A DNA stretch of 64,000 bases from the NCBI GenBank assembly GCA_033807695.1, contig CM066304.1:2976001-3040000 (forward strand). Reading direction: 5' to 3'. This document shows positions 22,801 through 35,200 of this stretch, piece by piece (position 1 is the first letter of the stretch; each line of letters opens with the position of its first letter). The DNA is from Daedaleopsis sinensis (Eukaryota > Basidiomycota > Agaricomycetes > Polyporales > Polyporaceae). The position numbers were made by a program, and so were the translations under genes. The notes under the pieces are model-generated. The model was not told the origin of the DNA. It ran no database searches and was given only the letters and a program-made list of their open reading frames with translations.

Positions 22801-25800
22801 ACTGAATATCCCTAGCAAGCTTGGCAGAGAAGTCACGTAGGTAATTCAGCGTTGTTTCCTTGTCACCCTTCGCCCAGTTGCATTTCAGATGTGCATAGAT
22901 GACCATGGGAGGCGCCTTAGAGAACTGCTGCTCGCGGTATCCCGGAGGTTGATGATGCTAAGGCTTGAATTAGAACAAAGCTTTGCAATAAGTGAGGATA
23001 GGGACGTCGTCGTACCCTATCTGGGAACAGGAGCGAGTTGATTGTCTTCTCCGCGAGGAACATCCGATCCGACTTGCGACACAGGTTGGCGAACTTAATC
23101 CACATGACGGGGTCGTCCTCGGGAGACAGGACCAATGCGCGCACTTGCAGGATGCGCTGCCAAACCTCGACATCAGGCTGGCAGCCCTGCAACCTCTTCA
23201 TCCATGTCTTCCTCATCGCTGTTTGGCGCTCGGGCTGGTCAGCGTGTTGCTTGTAGTTGACGATCTCCTCGAGCTCGGACAGCATCTGCGCCCGTACCAT
23301 CGTGCTGCTCATGTTGTCAGTTACAACATCAAAAGTCCACAGCATAGTCAAGGAAGAACACATACTTGTACGACCGACCATAACTCTCGCCCACGAGTGA
23401 AGTAAGCTCCGGATCAAGCAAGTCCCGCGCCTTCGCGATCTGCGCCATCGCCTTTGGAAACTGGTTCTGGTGCACGAACAAGATCGCTCGGTAGAACGGC
23501 CTGTCAGCAGAGTCGGGCTTCATCGTCGCGATGTAGTCGTCCATCGACTCCCAGTCGTTCAACGCCCAGGCAGCCGCGGCCGCCATTGGCGCAATCTCCC
23601 TCCTGTCTTCCACGTTCGCGTTTGACCAGTTCTCCTCCACCTGCTTCGCGAGTTGGTCCCACTCTCCCAGCGCATGGAGACACTTCATCCGTCCAATTGC
23701 GATGTCTGGCGCATCAGGGTCGTGGTCTGCACGCTCTTCATAGGTCTGGAGCGCCTCTTGCCATCGTCCGAGTCGTTCGTACCACTCCTCGTGTTTGCTG
23801 ACGTCGTACTGTTCTCGCGCGATGAGCAGCGTGCCCCAGGCGGCGTCGTGCTGCTGCAGCTTCGAGTTGATGCTGATGAGCGCCTCGATGATGTTGGGCG
23901 ACGTCTCTGTGAAGAACTCGAGCTCCTTGTAGTGCAGCGCCTTAGCGTAGGCATGGAACTTCATCGCATACTCGCCGAGCGTGCGGTTCTCAATGGGCAG
24001 CGCTTTCTCTTCGTGCTCCATGAATTCGGCGAGATTGAGTAGTCTGTGCACGAGTTCTGATGGGGCGGTGCTTGACGTGATAGCGTACTCGATGGAACGA
24101 ACGAGGTCTTCCTGTAGGACTCATGAGTTAGGCGGACATCCACGCGCGCAGAAGACGTGCCTGGTACTGGTCGTATAACTCTCCCCAGCATGAGACAAAC
24201 GCGGCATTGAACAACTCCCTTGCAAGAGGCTGGTGGACATCGACCAAGCTCATGCACGCACGGAGCGCATGGGAGGGCGACTCCCTCATAAACTCGACTG
24301 AGAGCTTCTGGATCCATTCGTTCCAGTCCTCCTTAGTGCTGACTTGCGAGACGTCCCACGCTTGCTTGAGGTGCTGTTGATTGACAGCCATCTTCGTCGC
24401 TTCCGCGGGGGCTTGGAAATCTGTCGCCTTGGAACTGTCGTTCGTCCTAACAGGGATGGGTAAGTTTGAATTGCGATAATCAAAAAGGATGCTCACAAAT
24501 CGGCAATGGACGTCTCCTGTGAGAGTCGTTCGCCCCTCAGGAGCTTTTCAATGTACGTGTGGTAGCGCGACTGGGTAATGCGCTGACGAGTGAGAGTCTA
24601 CGATGTGCCGTCAGAATGAACTAGCATCGCGCACGAAGTCTGTCCAGCTTCCTCACCTTGCGGATAGTAGGATCGAAGATGGCAAAATCCGACCCCAGTT
24701 GCAACATCATTGCACACAACGCATCCAGCACCGCCATCCTCAGTTCATTGTTCCCCGTGTTTAGGACCCTCACAAGCGGATGAATGATCCTCGACGCGTG
24801 ATCCGAGAAGTTGACGCGCCGCGTCAGGCCCTCGATTGTGTGGATCGCCTTCTTGCGTAGCACCGTCGGCGCGTCTGTCCTTTCGTACGTCCTCACAATG
24901 AGAGGGATGACGAGTTGGAGGTACTCCTCGATGTTCGCCCCGAACGTGAGGAAGGCATCGAATATCTTCATCTGCGTATTGCTCGTCTTCTCATTTAGCT
25001 CCCCTTCGAAAACCTTGAGGATCGGAGGCAGGATCATAGGTACGAACGGCTTGAACTCGGCGTCGAGGGCCTTGCCGAGAGCTTCGACCAGAGACATGAG
25101 TGGGAGTTGAAGGAAGACGTTATCCCAGAGGTCTTGCACCAGTTTGAAGATCTCGGTGGTGTGATTCCGAACGTGCTGCTTGATGATGCCCACCAGAATT
25201 GCGAGCTGCTCCAAGTGGAACACTTGGATACGCGAAGACGAGGTTCTCGCTACTGTGGCGAATGCTGGAATGATCTAGGAGAGATGCATTCGATTGAGGA
25301 TCACAACATGGTTTCATCAACTCACCTGGGGGAGGAACGTAACACATTTCAAGCCCTGTGTCTTGAAGATCGACATAATCGCCTCGATGACCTTGTGGTG
25401 GTGATTGCCTAGAGATTGGTCCTTGAGGACGTTCAATAGTGCGTTGATAGCAACCGTCTGGTAATAGTCATCGGTTGCGGTCGACGCTCCAGTGAGGTTC
25501 CTGGAAGCCGCGCTGACGAGAGTAGACGACTCTTCACTTGCAGCTTCCTCCTCCGACTTGATCTTGCGCCTGTACGGGTCCAGAGCGCCCAGGATACCGA
25601 GAACCTTGATGACCTCTCTCCGCACAGTCTGACTCAGCTCCGTGCGCAGGATCCTGCTCAAGATCTGTAGCAACTGGGGATACTCGATGAGAGGGGCGAT
25701 CACGTAGCCAGTACTCGAGCAGATCTGTCCTAGAGTATGCAAGGCAGCGTCACGCTTCTGTAGCGAGGGGTCCGCTAGCTTAGCCATGATGACTTGCATG

Positions 25801-28350
25801 AGATCGGGGACGTGCGGCATGACGGCTTCCCCGCCAACACAGGCAAGCTCTCCAAGACACATCAAGATGTTGGCTGAGACGGTCGGATTTGTGTCGTTCG
25901 CCTTCGGCAGCAGAACTCGTAGCATTGGGATCGAGTATGGCTTTATGAGACGCTGGGTCGCGTTGACGAGCAAAGTAAGGAGACGCGTGCATTCTTCCCG
26001 GTTGCGGCTAGAGAGTACATCAGCATGGTCACTCGCGTTGAGTAGTTACGGCATGCGTATACATACGTGACCGTCGAGTATTCGAGCTCAGTGAGAAGTT
26101 GGATGAGCGCTTTCCTCAGGGAAGGCATAACGTATGCTGGGTTGTGCATAGCGAGGCGACCGATAAGGCTCACAGCGGTCACCCTGTTCTCGAAGACCTC
26201 ATCGTTCACCGCAATGAACAACGAGCGGACGTTCTCAGCCTGAGCAAGATGCTTGTCGAAGCGTTCGTGCAGCGATGACAATACCGTCTGCCGGATGCTC
26301 GCATCTGGCTGCCATAAGTGTCACTTTCTCGCTATGAACATCATGTATTGCTTACCTGGATCCGCAATGGCCACAGTGATCAGCTTGTCTATCACATCGC
26401 TGATGATCTCAATGGAATGGTTGCTGGCTTGGTAGCAAATCGGATCGCGCACGAAGAGTCGACAGCAGGTTAACGCTGCCGCACGTCTCACTTCGGGATG
26501 GTCCTGATCCAAGTAGGGGAGAGCACAGTCGTGAACGAACTCGTTCAAGACATGCCCTGCGGCTGAAGTGAGGGACTGGCGCGACAATTACAGAACAGCA
26601 ACATACCACTGAAATCGAACGTATGAAGAGTGGTCAAGGCAAGCGTGATCAGCTCTGGTCCTTTCACCGAGTTCGCAGCTTCTAAAGGGACGGCTTCTTT
26701 TGCTACCGCCCCAGAGTCACCGCGAAGCAGAGCCGGAGGTGCACCTAATGGTTTGTAGTTGTGACCACTCAGAATAACGGACAGGGTGTCCAGCAGTCGA
26801 TCTATAAAGCAATGAGCCCACGACCAAGGCATCGAAATTACGGGAGTTTCATACCTTGAATCGTCTTCAACAGAGGTGGAATATGACTAGCTATGGCGAC
26901 CAGAGCTTGACGCAATGGCTCGCTGAGCCCGCAATTGAACATAAGCTCTAACTGATCGTGCAGGAGCTTTGTCAAATTAGGACCAACGGCTTGCGCGAGC
27001 ATGCCGACACATTGAAAAATCGGCTCTTCTTGGACCGCATTCTTCTTCCTGAATTCACGAGTCATTCAGCTGTACCCGAATGAGGCTAACTGTACGTACC
27101 CTCTCGACTGCAAACCTGCCTTGACATGGATCATGATAGACTCCAGGAACGGCTTCATCTCGCTACCCACGGCCGTTGCGACATGACCGATAGCAATGAA
27201 CGCTACCGAGCGCTCATTATTCTTCTCGAGCTGAGTGAGAAGATGAGCCATTGCTTTATGTAGGAAGTGTTCTGAGAACGTCTGTGTATCGTAGACTGCG
27301 AGGGTCGGGATGAGGGTGATGACCATCTTCCGAACGATCGGCTCTCGGTGTACTTTGAAAGAGAGGATCTGCTCAGCAGCATCGAGGAAGTTTTCCTTCA
27401 TGAACTAGATTTGTATCATGGGGTCAGTGACGGCAGAAAGGAACACCAGCAGAGCATACCATGCCTCCATGTAGGAGAAGTTCTCGATAGGTCAACAGGG
27501 AACCGTGAATGATCTCGGGTTGAGACATCTTCAGACCCATCTGAGCATCCTGCAGGATCTTGAGCAGGAAGGGACTCTTTGACTGTCGCTCGCGCTGTGT
27601 GATGATCTCCAAACAAGCGGCAAGGAGCTCGGCCGCGCTTTCTCGCACTATAATTCGTGGGTCACGGAGCGGCGCCAGGATCTTGTCAAATACAAGACCA
27701 ATATGGGAATGGAAGTACGTTGGACTGTTGCGCGCAAGCTCCTTCAGAATGAGGACACCAGCATGTCTCCCGAACTCTGGTTTGTCCGTCTGGAGCCGAC
27801 CAACGGCTTTCTGTACTTCGTATTCCATGAAGTAGTCGCCTCCAAAAGCAGGGCCGCTGATCTCAGCAATCTGACCGAGGGTCTTGGATGCTGCGAGCAT
27901 GACGTTGATGTCTGTGTCCGGCAGGAGGGTCTTGACATAGTTGTACAAGCGGAAGAGGTTGCTCTTGGATTCAATCTCGCCTTCCACCTTGAGGAGATGA
28001 TCTTCGACGAGACACAATATATGCGTGGGTAATAACATCCAGCTGAACACACTCACCTATGGCCAATACGCCTCCCAACTTCTCCACTGTCGTCTGACTG
28101 TGAACCAAGTGTGATATATTGTTGATGATTTCCTCCAACAGCTTCGCAGCGGTATCAGAAGATAGCTCGGGGATTATGTTGGAGATCTATGGTATATCAG
28201 AATACAAATATTAGACGTCCTCAGATGCCAACTTACATAGAGTTGCAACTCGAGCGCAGACTGTGCTCGGACCTCAGAACTCTTGTTCTTGAGCCCTTGA
28301 AAGATCTGGTCTAGGACGTCGACCTGGGGCGGTGGTGCGGTGGACGCCAT
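19871..28350 (-). CDS. TOR: TOR (target of rapamycin) serine/threonine protein kinase
   Basis: PIKK-family kinase at the core of TORC1/TORC2, controlling growth by nutrient state. The ATG at 28350 starts a protein of roughly 2,300 aa (many ~55-nt introns; not every junction fixed). Order from the N-terminus: HEAT-repeat solenoid (about 28350-24500), FAT region (about 24500-22100), FRB domain (about 22050-21450), PI3K-like kinase domain (about 21450-20400) and FATC. In FRB the rapamycin-critical Ser is present in EEASRLYF (codon at 21873-21875), with Trp in [10 protein letters not shown], so FKBP12-rapamycin binding is expected. Kinase motifs: [15 protein letters not shown], catalytic [12 protein letters not shown], metal-binding [12 protein letters not shown] ends CFSGW-CAFW, the last four residues coming from a 16-nt exon (19886-19871). 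No break or frameshift seen. Confidence 0.96.
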
Positions 28351-28661
28351 TGTGCACAACGAAAGCCTGGGCCGGACGCCACAGGCGGCGAGTGAGGAGG
28401 AGGAGATTAATGGAGACCGCAAGGACGGTACTCGAGTACGAGGTAGTAGTACGGCTAAAGCCTAACGCAGGGACGCGTTCATGTGCACGTGCTACCTAGA
28501 TTGAGGATCTTATCTTATCTCTAGGCTCCTTGCGTCATATGGAGAGCCACAGCTTCGAGCTCGACCTACTAACTTGGACTCATATTTGTATAAGTACTTT
28601 ACTACTTACGAGTCCTTGCCATCTCCCACATCAATACCACATCTCGTATTCTTCTTGCGCT
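28351..28661. promoter_or_regulatory. Divergent promoter region between TOR and the F-box/RCC1 gene
   Basis: 311 bp between start codons of opposite-strand genes. It has AT-rich TATTTGTATAAG near 28584-28596 and pyrimidine-rich leaders on both sides. Inference from layout. Confidence 0.45.
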
Positions 28662-31600
28662 ATGGCAGTAATCACAGATCTACCTGCAGAACTCTTCTTC
28701 GACGGACTATTCACCTATCTATCTGTCCCCGACATCCTCCACCTCGGATGCACCAATCGCTTCTTTGCCAACATCGTCACCGACGAGCCCTTTTGGCACC
28801 AGCGGATCCAAGAGGACTTCAACTTCTCAGGATCCGATACAGCCCGTCGGGGAGGCTGGAAGTTCCTGTACATGCGACTTTCAAACCCGAGCCTTTACGT
28901 CTGGGGGTGAGTACTCTATCGCTAGCAATCAACAGCCTTGCCTCACGTTCGACTACAATAATAGTGAGAAGAGCCAGTCTAGGCTTGGCATGAAGAACTT
29001 TCCCAAGACAAGCGTACGCGACGGCGTTCCGTACCCAATCCGACTAGATATTCCTGGTGTTCGGATCGTCTCACTGGTCGCAGGTGGAATGTACGTCGTA
29101 CAACGTCAAGCAGTGGACAGTTGACGGACTCTCATCATCTCTCAGGTCCTTCAACGCCATCGACTCTCACGGCGATATCTATGTATGGGGTGAGTAACCT
29201 CTGTAATGCACACTTGAAATGTCCGGAAATGCCGGACATCCTCATATGAGAAGAGAACAAACGTTATGGAGCTTACCGCCGCCGCCTCCGCCCGCCGCCT
29301 CCGCCGCCCGCTGCCTCTGCCCGCCAGAGGGTCCGCCTCCTCTGCTTGCTCATGTTAAACATCTGATGCTCTCATCATCTACGAATTGGGTAGAGGTGGT
29401 GGCGGCGGCGGCAGGAAGCGATGGGCGCTGTGCGGGGGCGCCGAGCGTTCATCAACGCGCCCGTTCTCCTCGCCGCCGGTGTTCCCGCCTCCACCTCTGC
29501 CCACCGCCCCTACCCGCTGCCTTCCCACCATCCCTCCTAGTCCAACAACCCACACGCAGAGCAGAGACATATGGGGGCGGCAGGCAGAGGCGACATTCAC
29601 GGCGCGGCCATAACATTGACAGTTACTCATATAGTAGTGCGCCCGTTGCGCACGCACTGATATGACGATCAGCGCGCGCGACGGGCGCACTGAAATGCAT
29701 CAGTGTGGGCTTGCAAGTCCGAGCGGTTTAAAAACTGTGCGTCTTGCAAGCCCATGTGTATACTCTACTACAAGGGCGGATAAGGTAGGCTTAGCGTAGA
29801 TTCGACCATGACATTACACGTAACCTTTCGAGGTTCGTGCTCTAAAGAGCAGCTCTCTCGAGACGAGAAAGGTTTCGTGTGCATAGATTGCATGAAATCT
29901 GTATGCTGAATTCGTCTATGGTTAAGGGAGGAACGAGGCGAATGCCTCAGCGCTGTAGTGGTTGAATCTATACTAGGCCTACCTGATGTCTTATATAAGG
30001 CTTCACTCTTTCTCGTGGACGAATTTTCCGACCTAACCCATGTTCCTTCGCCCGCAGGCGTCCTTGATGGCACCAGTATGGCCTTGCGCAGCGACGGGTT
30101 CTCCGAGCCCTCGAAGAAGGCCGACCATCCCATGCGACTCAATCTCCCAGTCAAGTTCCGCAGTGTCAGGTACCGGAGCTTTTATTCCTCACATTGTTGT
30201 CCGCGCTCACACCGCCGGTGGTTTCCAGTTGCGGACGACTGCACACTACCGCGCTCGACGCCGCCGCACAAGTCTGGACATTCACATCTTGGGGGCGCCC
30301 ATTCCGCCTGAGCGTGGCCTCCGTCGACAAGTCATCCCCGGATACCACACCTGTCCAGGTCGAAAGTGGGTGGGCGTTCTCTTCCATCCTCACTGAATCC
30401 GGGGATGTGCTCGTGTATTGGCCGTTCAGCGGCAGAATGCACGAAGTCGTAGAGCAGAAGACCGAGGAACTCGATTCTTCGGACAACCAGGAACTCAAGG
30501 CCAATGCTAAGGCCCGACCGTCAGAGGATGATCCTCGCACAATCCCGTGCTACTGGTGGGTCATGGGCGTCGAGCCTGTGCGACTACCGCCAATTCCTGC
30601 GGAGAGTCTTCCTGTGCTTGCCCAGACTGGCGTGGAGGACGAGTCTGACGAAGGAATCAAGCTCGTCAAGATCGCTGCCTTTGACAACAATGTTCTAGGC
30701 TTAACCAACAAAGGACACGTCTTGCGATATGGGCAGTTGTACGGAGAGGCCCAGTGCCAGCAAGGGAGATGGGAATATGTAAGTTGCATGCCATGCGATT
30801 CAACAGCCATTGATGTGCGCCTCCAGCTCCCGCTCTTCAGCGACATTTCACAAATCAAGAATCTGGTGGTCTACGCGGGCGAAGATTCGACGCTCTCGCC
30901 CCCAGAGACTCTTCACATCACCCACGTTAGTACTCCTTGTGCCCGGACGTCTGTTCACGATGCAAGCTGACATGACCGCCACAGATCTCCGCCTCCTTCA
31001 AGACCTTCTTCGCCTATTCCACCGGGTCCAGCTCCGTCGTGCTCATGGGCAAAGACATTCCGGACCAACAGCCCCCGCTCGGGCCGCACCACGGCCTGCT
31101 CCCGCCGTCATTCGCCCCCACCGTCATCCCCGAGCTGCAGAACCGCTCCGTCATCTCCGTCGTCCTCGGCGACTACCACTACGGCGCGCTCACCAGCGAC
31201 GGCAGGCTCCTAACCTGGGGCGCGTTCTCGAAGGGCGCACTCGGGCTCGGGGACCCTATCGCGCTCCCGGTCGGGCAGCCCGGCGGGTACGGCACCGAGG
31301 AGGAGCGGCGGACCGCGGTCCACGAGCAGTGGGGGCTCTTGCGTCCGCCGCTGGACGTCCAGAAGCCGGCCGAGGTGCGGTTTGACTATGGCGAGAGGCG
31401 CAATCGCCCGAAGTTCTGCTTCGCGGCGGCGGCGCTGGGGTGGCACACGGGTGCGCTCGTCATCGACCTCGATGTGAGTCCTTGCTTCTTTGTCATTCTG
31501 TCGCGGATGTTCTAGGAGGTTGACCATACCTTCTCTAGCCGGACCAGGAGGGCCACGACGACCAGGAGGAAGTCGCCATCCCGGGGTCGTTCCCTGCGGA

Positions 31601-31760
31601 CGAGACCCAAGATGAGGGGGATCCGCCGACGGCTGGGCCTCCGCCCGGGATGGCCCACATCTTGCCGATTGGATTTGGAAGAGGAAGGGGCACCCCCTTC
31701 AGAATTGGTTTCGCTGGCAGGGGTATAGGACGTGGATTACAACCGCCTGCTCAGCGCTGA
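28662..31760 (+). CDS. F-box protein with RCC1-like propeller (SCF substrate-receptor type)
   Basis: Likely recruits a substrate to an SCF ubiquitin ligase; yeast Saf1 has the same F-box plus RCC1 layout (known example, orthology not tested). Exons 28662-28906, 28965-29090, 29146-29189, 30058-30169, 30229-30778, 30827-30925, 30985-31473 and 31539-31760 give 628 aa. Residues about 4-50 are the F-box (ITDLPAELFFDGLFTYLSV, then DEPFWHQRI). Propeller blade signatures follow: SLVAGGMSFNAIDSHGDIYV, SVSCGRLHTTALDAAAQVWT, AFSSILTESGDVLVYW, VLGDYHYGALTSDGRLLTWG, GWHTGALVIDLD. The C-terminus is acidic and then Gly/Arg/Phe-rich (GFGRGRGTPFRIGFAGRGIG). Intron three (29190-30057) is 868 nt against about 55-60 for its neighbours and carries hairpin-forming sequence, apparently an insertion that splicing removes. 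Confidence 0.85.
29636..29691. repeat. Long imperfect hairpin (11-bp perfect outer arms)
   Basis: AGTGCGCCCGT at 29636-29646 is the exact reverse complement of ACGGGCGCACT at 29681-29691. Between them GCGC-type bases and CTGAT/ATCAG can also pair, so the whole 56 nt folds into an almost continuous stem with an ATGACG loop. Confidence 0.85.
29707..29753. repeat. Hairpin with 11-bp perfect arms
   Basis: GGGCTTGCAAG (29707-29717) and CTTGCAAGCCC (29743-29753) are exact inverted copies around a 25-nt loop containing GTTTAAAAAC. It stands 15 bp after the previous hairpin. Confidence 0.85.
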
Positions 31761-31971
31761 TGCGGCACGTTAGCTCGTAACCTGGTGTATGATATTTTGA
31801 TAGTGGCGAGTTTCTTATGTTTGTTGCTAAGACGATGTTGTACGATTAGCGCAAGGCTTCTTACTTATTAGTCTCTTTCGGTTCGACACGACCCTTGCAA
31901 TTGTCTATCCTCGCCCCTCGCTATGATCTATCCCCTTCTTTAACCCATCACTAGAATGAGCTACATGTGCT
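31761..31971. other. Intergenic tail of the F-box/RCC1 gene
   Basis: 3' flank; T-rich stretches, no gene. Confidence 0.4.
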
Positions 31972-31978
31972 AAAAAAA
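31972..31978 (-). terminator. Pol III terminator of second tRNA-Pro (T7 on minus strand)
   Basis: Seven A on the plus strand, i.e. seven T in the transcript, 33 nt past the tRNA 3' end. This is further than usual, but it is the first T run of at least four. Confidence 0.6.
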
Positions 31979-32011
31979 CCTTCTCCCGACATATAGTAGG
32001 CAAAGGAGAGA

Positions 32012-32095
32012 GGGCCTGGCCGGGAATTGAACCCGGGACCTCCTCCAAATGGTACGTAGCCCTAAGAAGGAATCATACTACTAGACCACCAGGCC
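32012..32095 (-). tRNA. tRNA-Pro(AGG) with 12-nt intron, second copy
   Basis: On the minus strand the mature sequence is base-for-base the same as the tRNA at 8777-8860, including the discriminator C. The 12-nt intron differs (CTACGTACCATT against CTTCGAGCTGTT) but has the same length and ends in TT. It lies 195 bp before the Arp8 start codon, in opposite orientation. Confidence 0.95.
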
Positions 32096-32290
32096 GTAGT
32101 TACGGCAGTCCCGAATAGCTATTGATCGCCAAAGCTGACCGCAGGCGTACTCAGTTAAGTAAGTATAATAATGAGTACCACCTGAGCGCTGAGTCCCATT
32201 CAACTTCTCTGATCCGTGCTCTTTCTGTGTTGCTGAGCCATCCTCCAGAACCAGTGGTTCATCCGTGCAAACCAAGTCTTGCACTATAAC
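32096..32290. promoter_or_regulatory. Shared upstream region of tRNA-Pro and Arp8 gene
   Basis: 195 bp between the 5' ends of a Pol III gene and a Pol II gene read in opposite directions. No further motif identified. Confidence 0.3.
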
Positions 32291-35200
32291 ATGCCTCGTG
32301 GAGTCCCAAACGCCAAAAGGGATGAGTCTGCGCTACGGTACACTTCATTCCATGTACCTCTCGCGTGAGCTTCCCGAGCTTTCTTGTTGTGCGACATGTG
32401 CTAATGTGCTGCGTGTAGACCGAACCCGAAACATGTAGGCTCAACATATATCAAGTCAGACTCACAGACGTTATGGGCTAGGAATGCTGTGCGCGCACAT
32501 AGGACACGGAACGCGTTGGATGACACGGGAGCGGCCACTCCTTCAGAGGTGCGTATGCTGCTTTTCAGTGAACGAGCACCCATCAATTCAGAATCTAGAA
32601 CCGGAGAGGAGCCAAAGTGATAGTCATCCATCCTGGCTCTCGGTATCTTCGAATAGGTCGTGCCTCAGACGTGCATCCCCTCATCGTCCCCAATGTGGTC
32701 GCTCGCAAGCAGTCGGGAGGCTCTGTCAGTCCTCCCAAGTATATCAAGGGCATCTCCCGACCCCGCGAAGATAGGAAGCGGTCGACGCCATCAACGAGTG
32801 CACCTAGTGGAGACGAGTACGCCGTGACCGTAGCCTCAGATGATCTTGTACGTATATGCGATGTTGCGTACCTATCCACGAACAAGAAGTTAAGGGTTGG
32901 CATCATACTAGTTCGATGCGAAGGTGGCAGCGATAACGGTCTCGCTCCGGGACCGTATGCGATTCTACAAACTGCGCGTCACGACTAACGCTGCCGGCGT
33001 GGCCACAACCTTCAATGAGCAGTTCAAGCCTGAGATAATCCCTGAGGAAAATGACCCGTACAGCGTCGATTGGATAACTGCGTCCGATGAGTCTATTCTT
33101 GTTGGCGATGACGCCCTTCGCCTAGCCAGCCCTGAAGAGTTGGGGTACGCTGTTCGGTGGCCCTTCTATGGTGGAAACTTCAACACCCGGGATTATCCTT
33201 CATTTCAGCTCGTCCTTAGTGATATTGAAGCGATCTTCCGCGAAACTCTTAAGCGCAAAGAGATCGAACCCAGCTCCTATAAGGTATATCTGTTCTTTTT
33301 GTAGTTTGCGAGATGGATGCTGATTCTGTCGACTTCAGGAGTACTCAATCGTCTTGGTGATTCCAGATTACTATGACCGCTTTTACGTGGAGACACTGGC
33401 GAGGATGCTGCTCATTGACATGGGCTTCAAGCAGATATGCGCTCAGCAAGTACTGACATCTACAGTCGCGGCACTCCTACATGCTAACATCAATGTAACA
33501 CAGGAATCACTAGCCGCAACCTACGGTGCAGGTATCTCCAATGCCTGTGTTGTCGACATGGGAGCAGTTAAGACCAGCATCGCCTGTGTGGACGATGGGC
33601 TTGTTATCGCCGACACCAGGTATGAGATCCCTACTTCACATACTCCGGTTTACTGGTGCTGATTTGTGGACCACAGGATGGTGCTCAGTATGGGAGGTAA
33701 CGACATCACAGAGTTCCTATACGTCCTGTTAGAGAAGATCGGCTTCCCGTATCGCGACATTGATCTCGCGCGGTCGTACGACTGGAAAGTCATGGAGGAC
33801 TTGAAGGCGCGCTTGTGTACGCTGGCAGAGGTAGGGCATGTACGGTGGGACGAAGCCTCAAACTGACAATGCTCCCCCGTAGGGCGATGTAGCACTGAAT
33901 CTGTACGACTTTTCTGTCAGAAAACCGGGCAAGCCCACCGAGAAATATGGTTTGCGCGCATACGATGAAATCATCCTTGCACCTATGGTCAGTATTTTTC
34001 CGTGCTCATTCCATCCTCATTGAACGAATAATATCATGCAGTGCCTTTTCGAGCCCCGTGTCATTGAGTTTGAGCACAAGCGAGCTGGAATGCGCTTCCT
34101 TACCCGGGCCCCCGATATGGCCGAAGAGATGGTCGAGCAGGGCGCAGAGAAGTTCTCCGAGAGATATGTGCGTTGCTCGATCGGTTTTGTCACCTAGTAG
34201 CCCCGTTGGTATTGAATTATCATGCAGACCCAAGCTATGATGATTTCCACCCAACATTTATTCCCCGTCATACCACCGCCCATTACGCTCGATCAAATTC
34301 CTCCCGTTGTGCAGACCCCAGCGACTACCGAAGGTCAATCGCTCGCGGTAACCCCACAGCCAGCTACAAGTGGTACGTGTCTCCGCCGTTCTGCGAGGAT
34401 AACTATCTAATATATCACTGCGGGTAGTTGCCGCTACCAGTCCAGCCACTCCTGCTGGAGAGGAAGCGCCTGCTAAACCAAACGGAGGTCAAGAAGCCAA
34501 GGATGAAGATGTGGAGATGAATGACGCGACAGTAGAAAAGGATGACGCAGACGAGAAGGACGCGCGAGTGAGAGACGAGAAAGACAAGGAGAAGTCAGTG
34601 GACTCGGCGGAGAAGGATAAAGGCCAAGAAGCAGAGAAGCATGTTGAAATCATCGATGTCGATGAGCTCGACAGCAAAACTCCGATCGTGACTACGACCA
34701 CTGCGGCGCATGCACCTCACCCGGTCCCGGTAGCCTTCGGGACGTTCAATATCGATGTGAGCTTCGAAGCTAGCAAGCTACCGCTCGATGTCGCCATCTT
34801 CAACAGCGCGCGGGCGGCAGGCGGCGACGAGAAGATCCGCAAGTACCTCCAGGCCGTCTTGGTCATTGGCGGCACCGCGCACATCCCAGGAATGGCACAT
34901 GCCCTCGAAAGCAGGTAATGCAGCGTTAACCCCGTTCTACGTATCCCGTCTTGCGGGATTGCAGTCTACATATGCGGGCATCCATTGATGTTCATTGTGC
35001 GACAGGCTACAAGCAATTGCTACGCCGCTCGTGCCGAACATGGAAAAAGTTCAGATCATCCCGCCGCCCAAAGACGTCGACCCGCGCATACTCGCATGGA
35101 AGGGCGCTGCAGTCCTGGGCAAAATGGATGGCGTGGCGGACCTCTGGGTGACCAGCGCTGACTGGGTGAGTGCCTGATCTCTGCGTTCTCAACTTCTCTC

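Larger units (their letters stand above)
29190..30057 (+). mobile_element. Enlarged intron with probable non-autonomous insertion and nested hairpins
   Basis: The donor GTGAGT at 29190 and the tail ending in CGCCCGCAG at 30057 look like a normal short intron whose middle has been filled by about 800 bp. Inside are a small inverted repeat (29220-29238), a CCGCCGCCTCCGCC-type stretch (29277-29340) and two strong hairpins (29636-29691, 29707-29753). No transposase frame, clear terminal repeats or target-site duplication could be fixed, so the mobile origin is an inference. Confidence 0.4.

Noticed and set aside
29190..30057. F-box/RCC1 gene as disrupted by the insertion
   Set aside because: The exons on both sides rejoin in phase at a VWG-V boundary with normal donor and acceptor, so the insert is spliced out in the simplest model.
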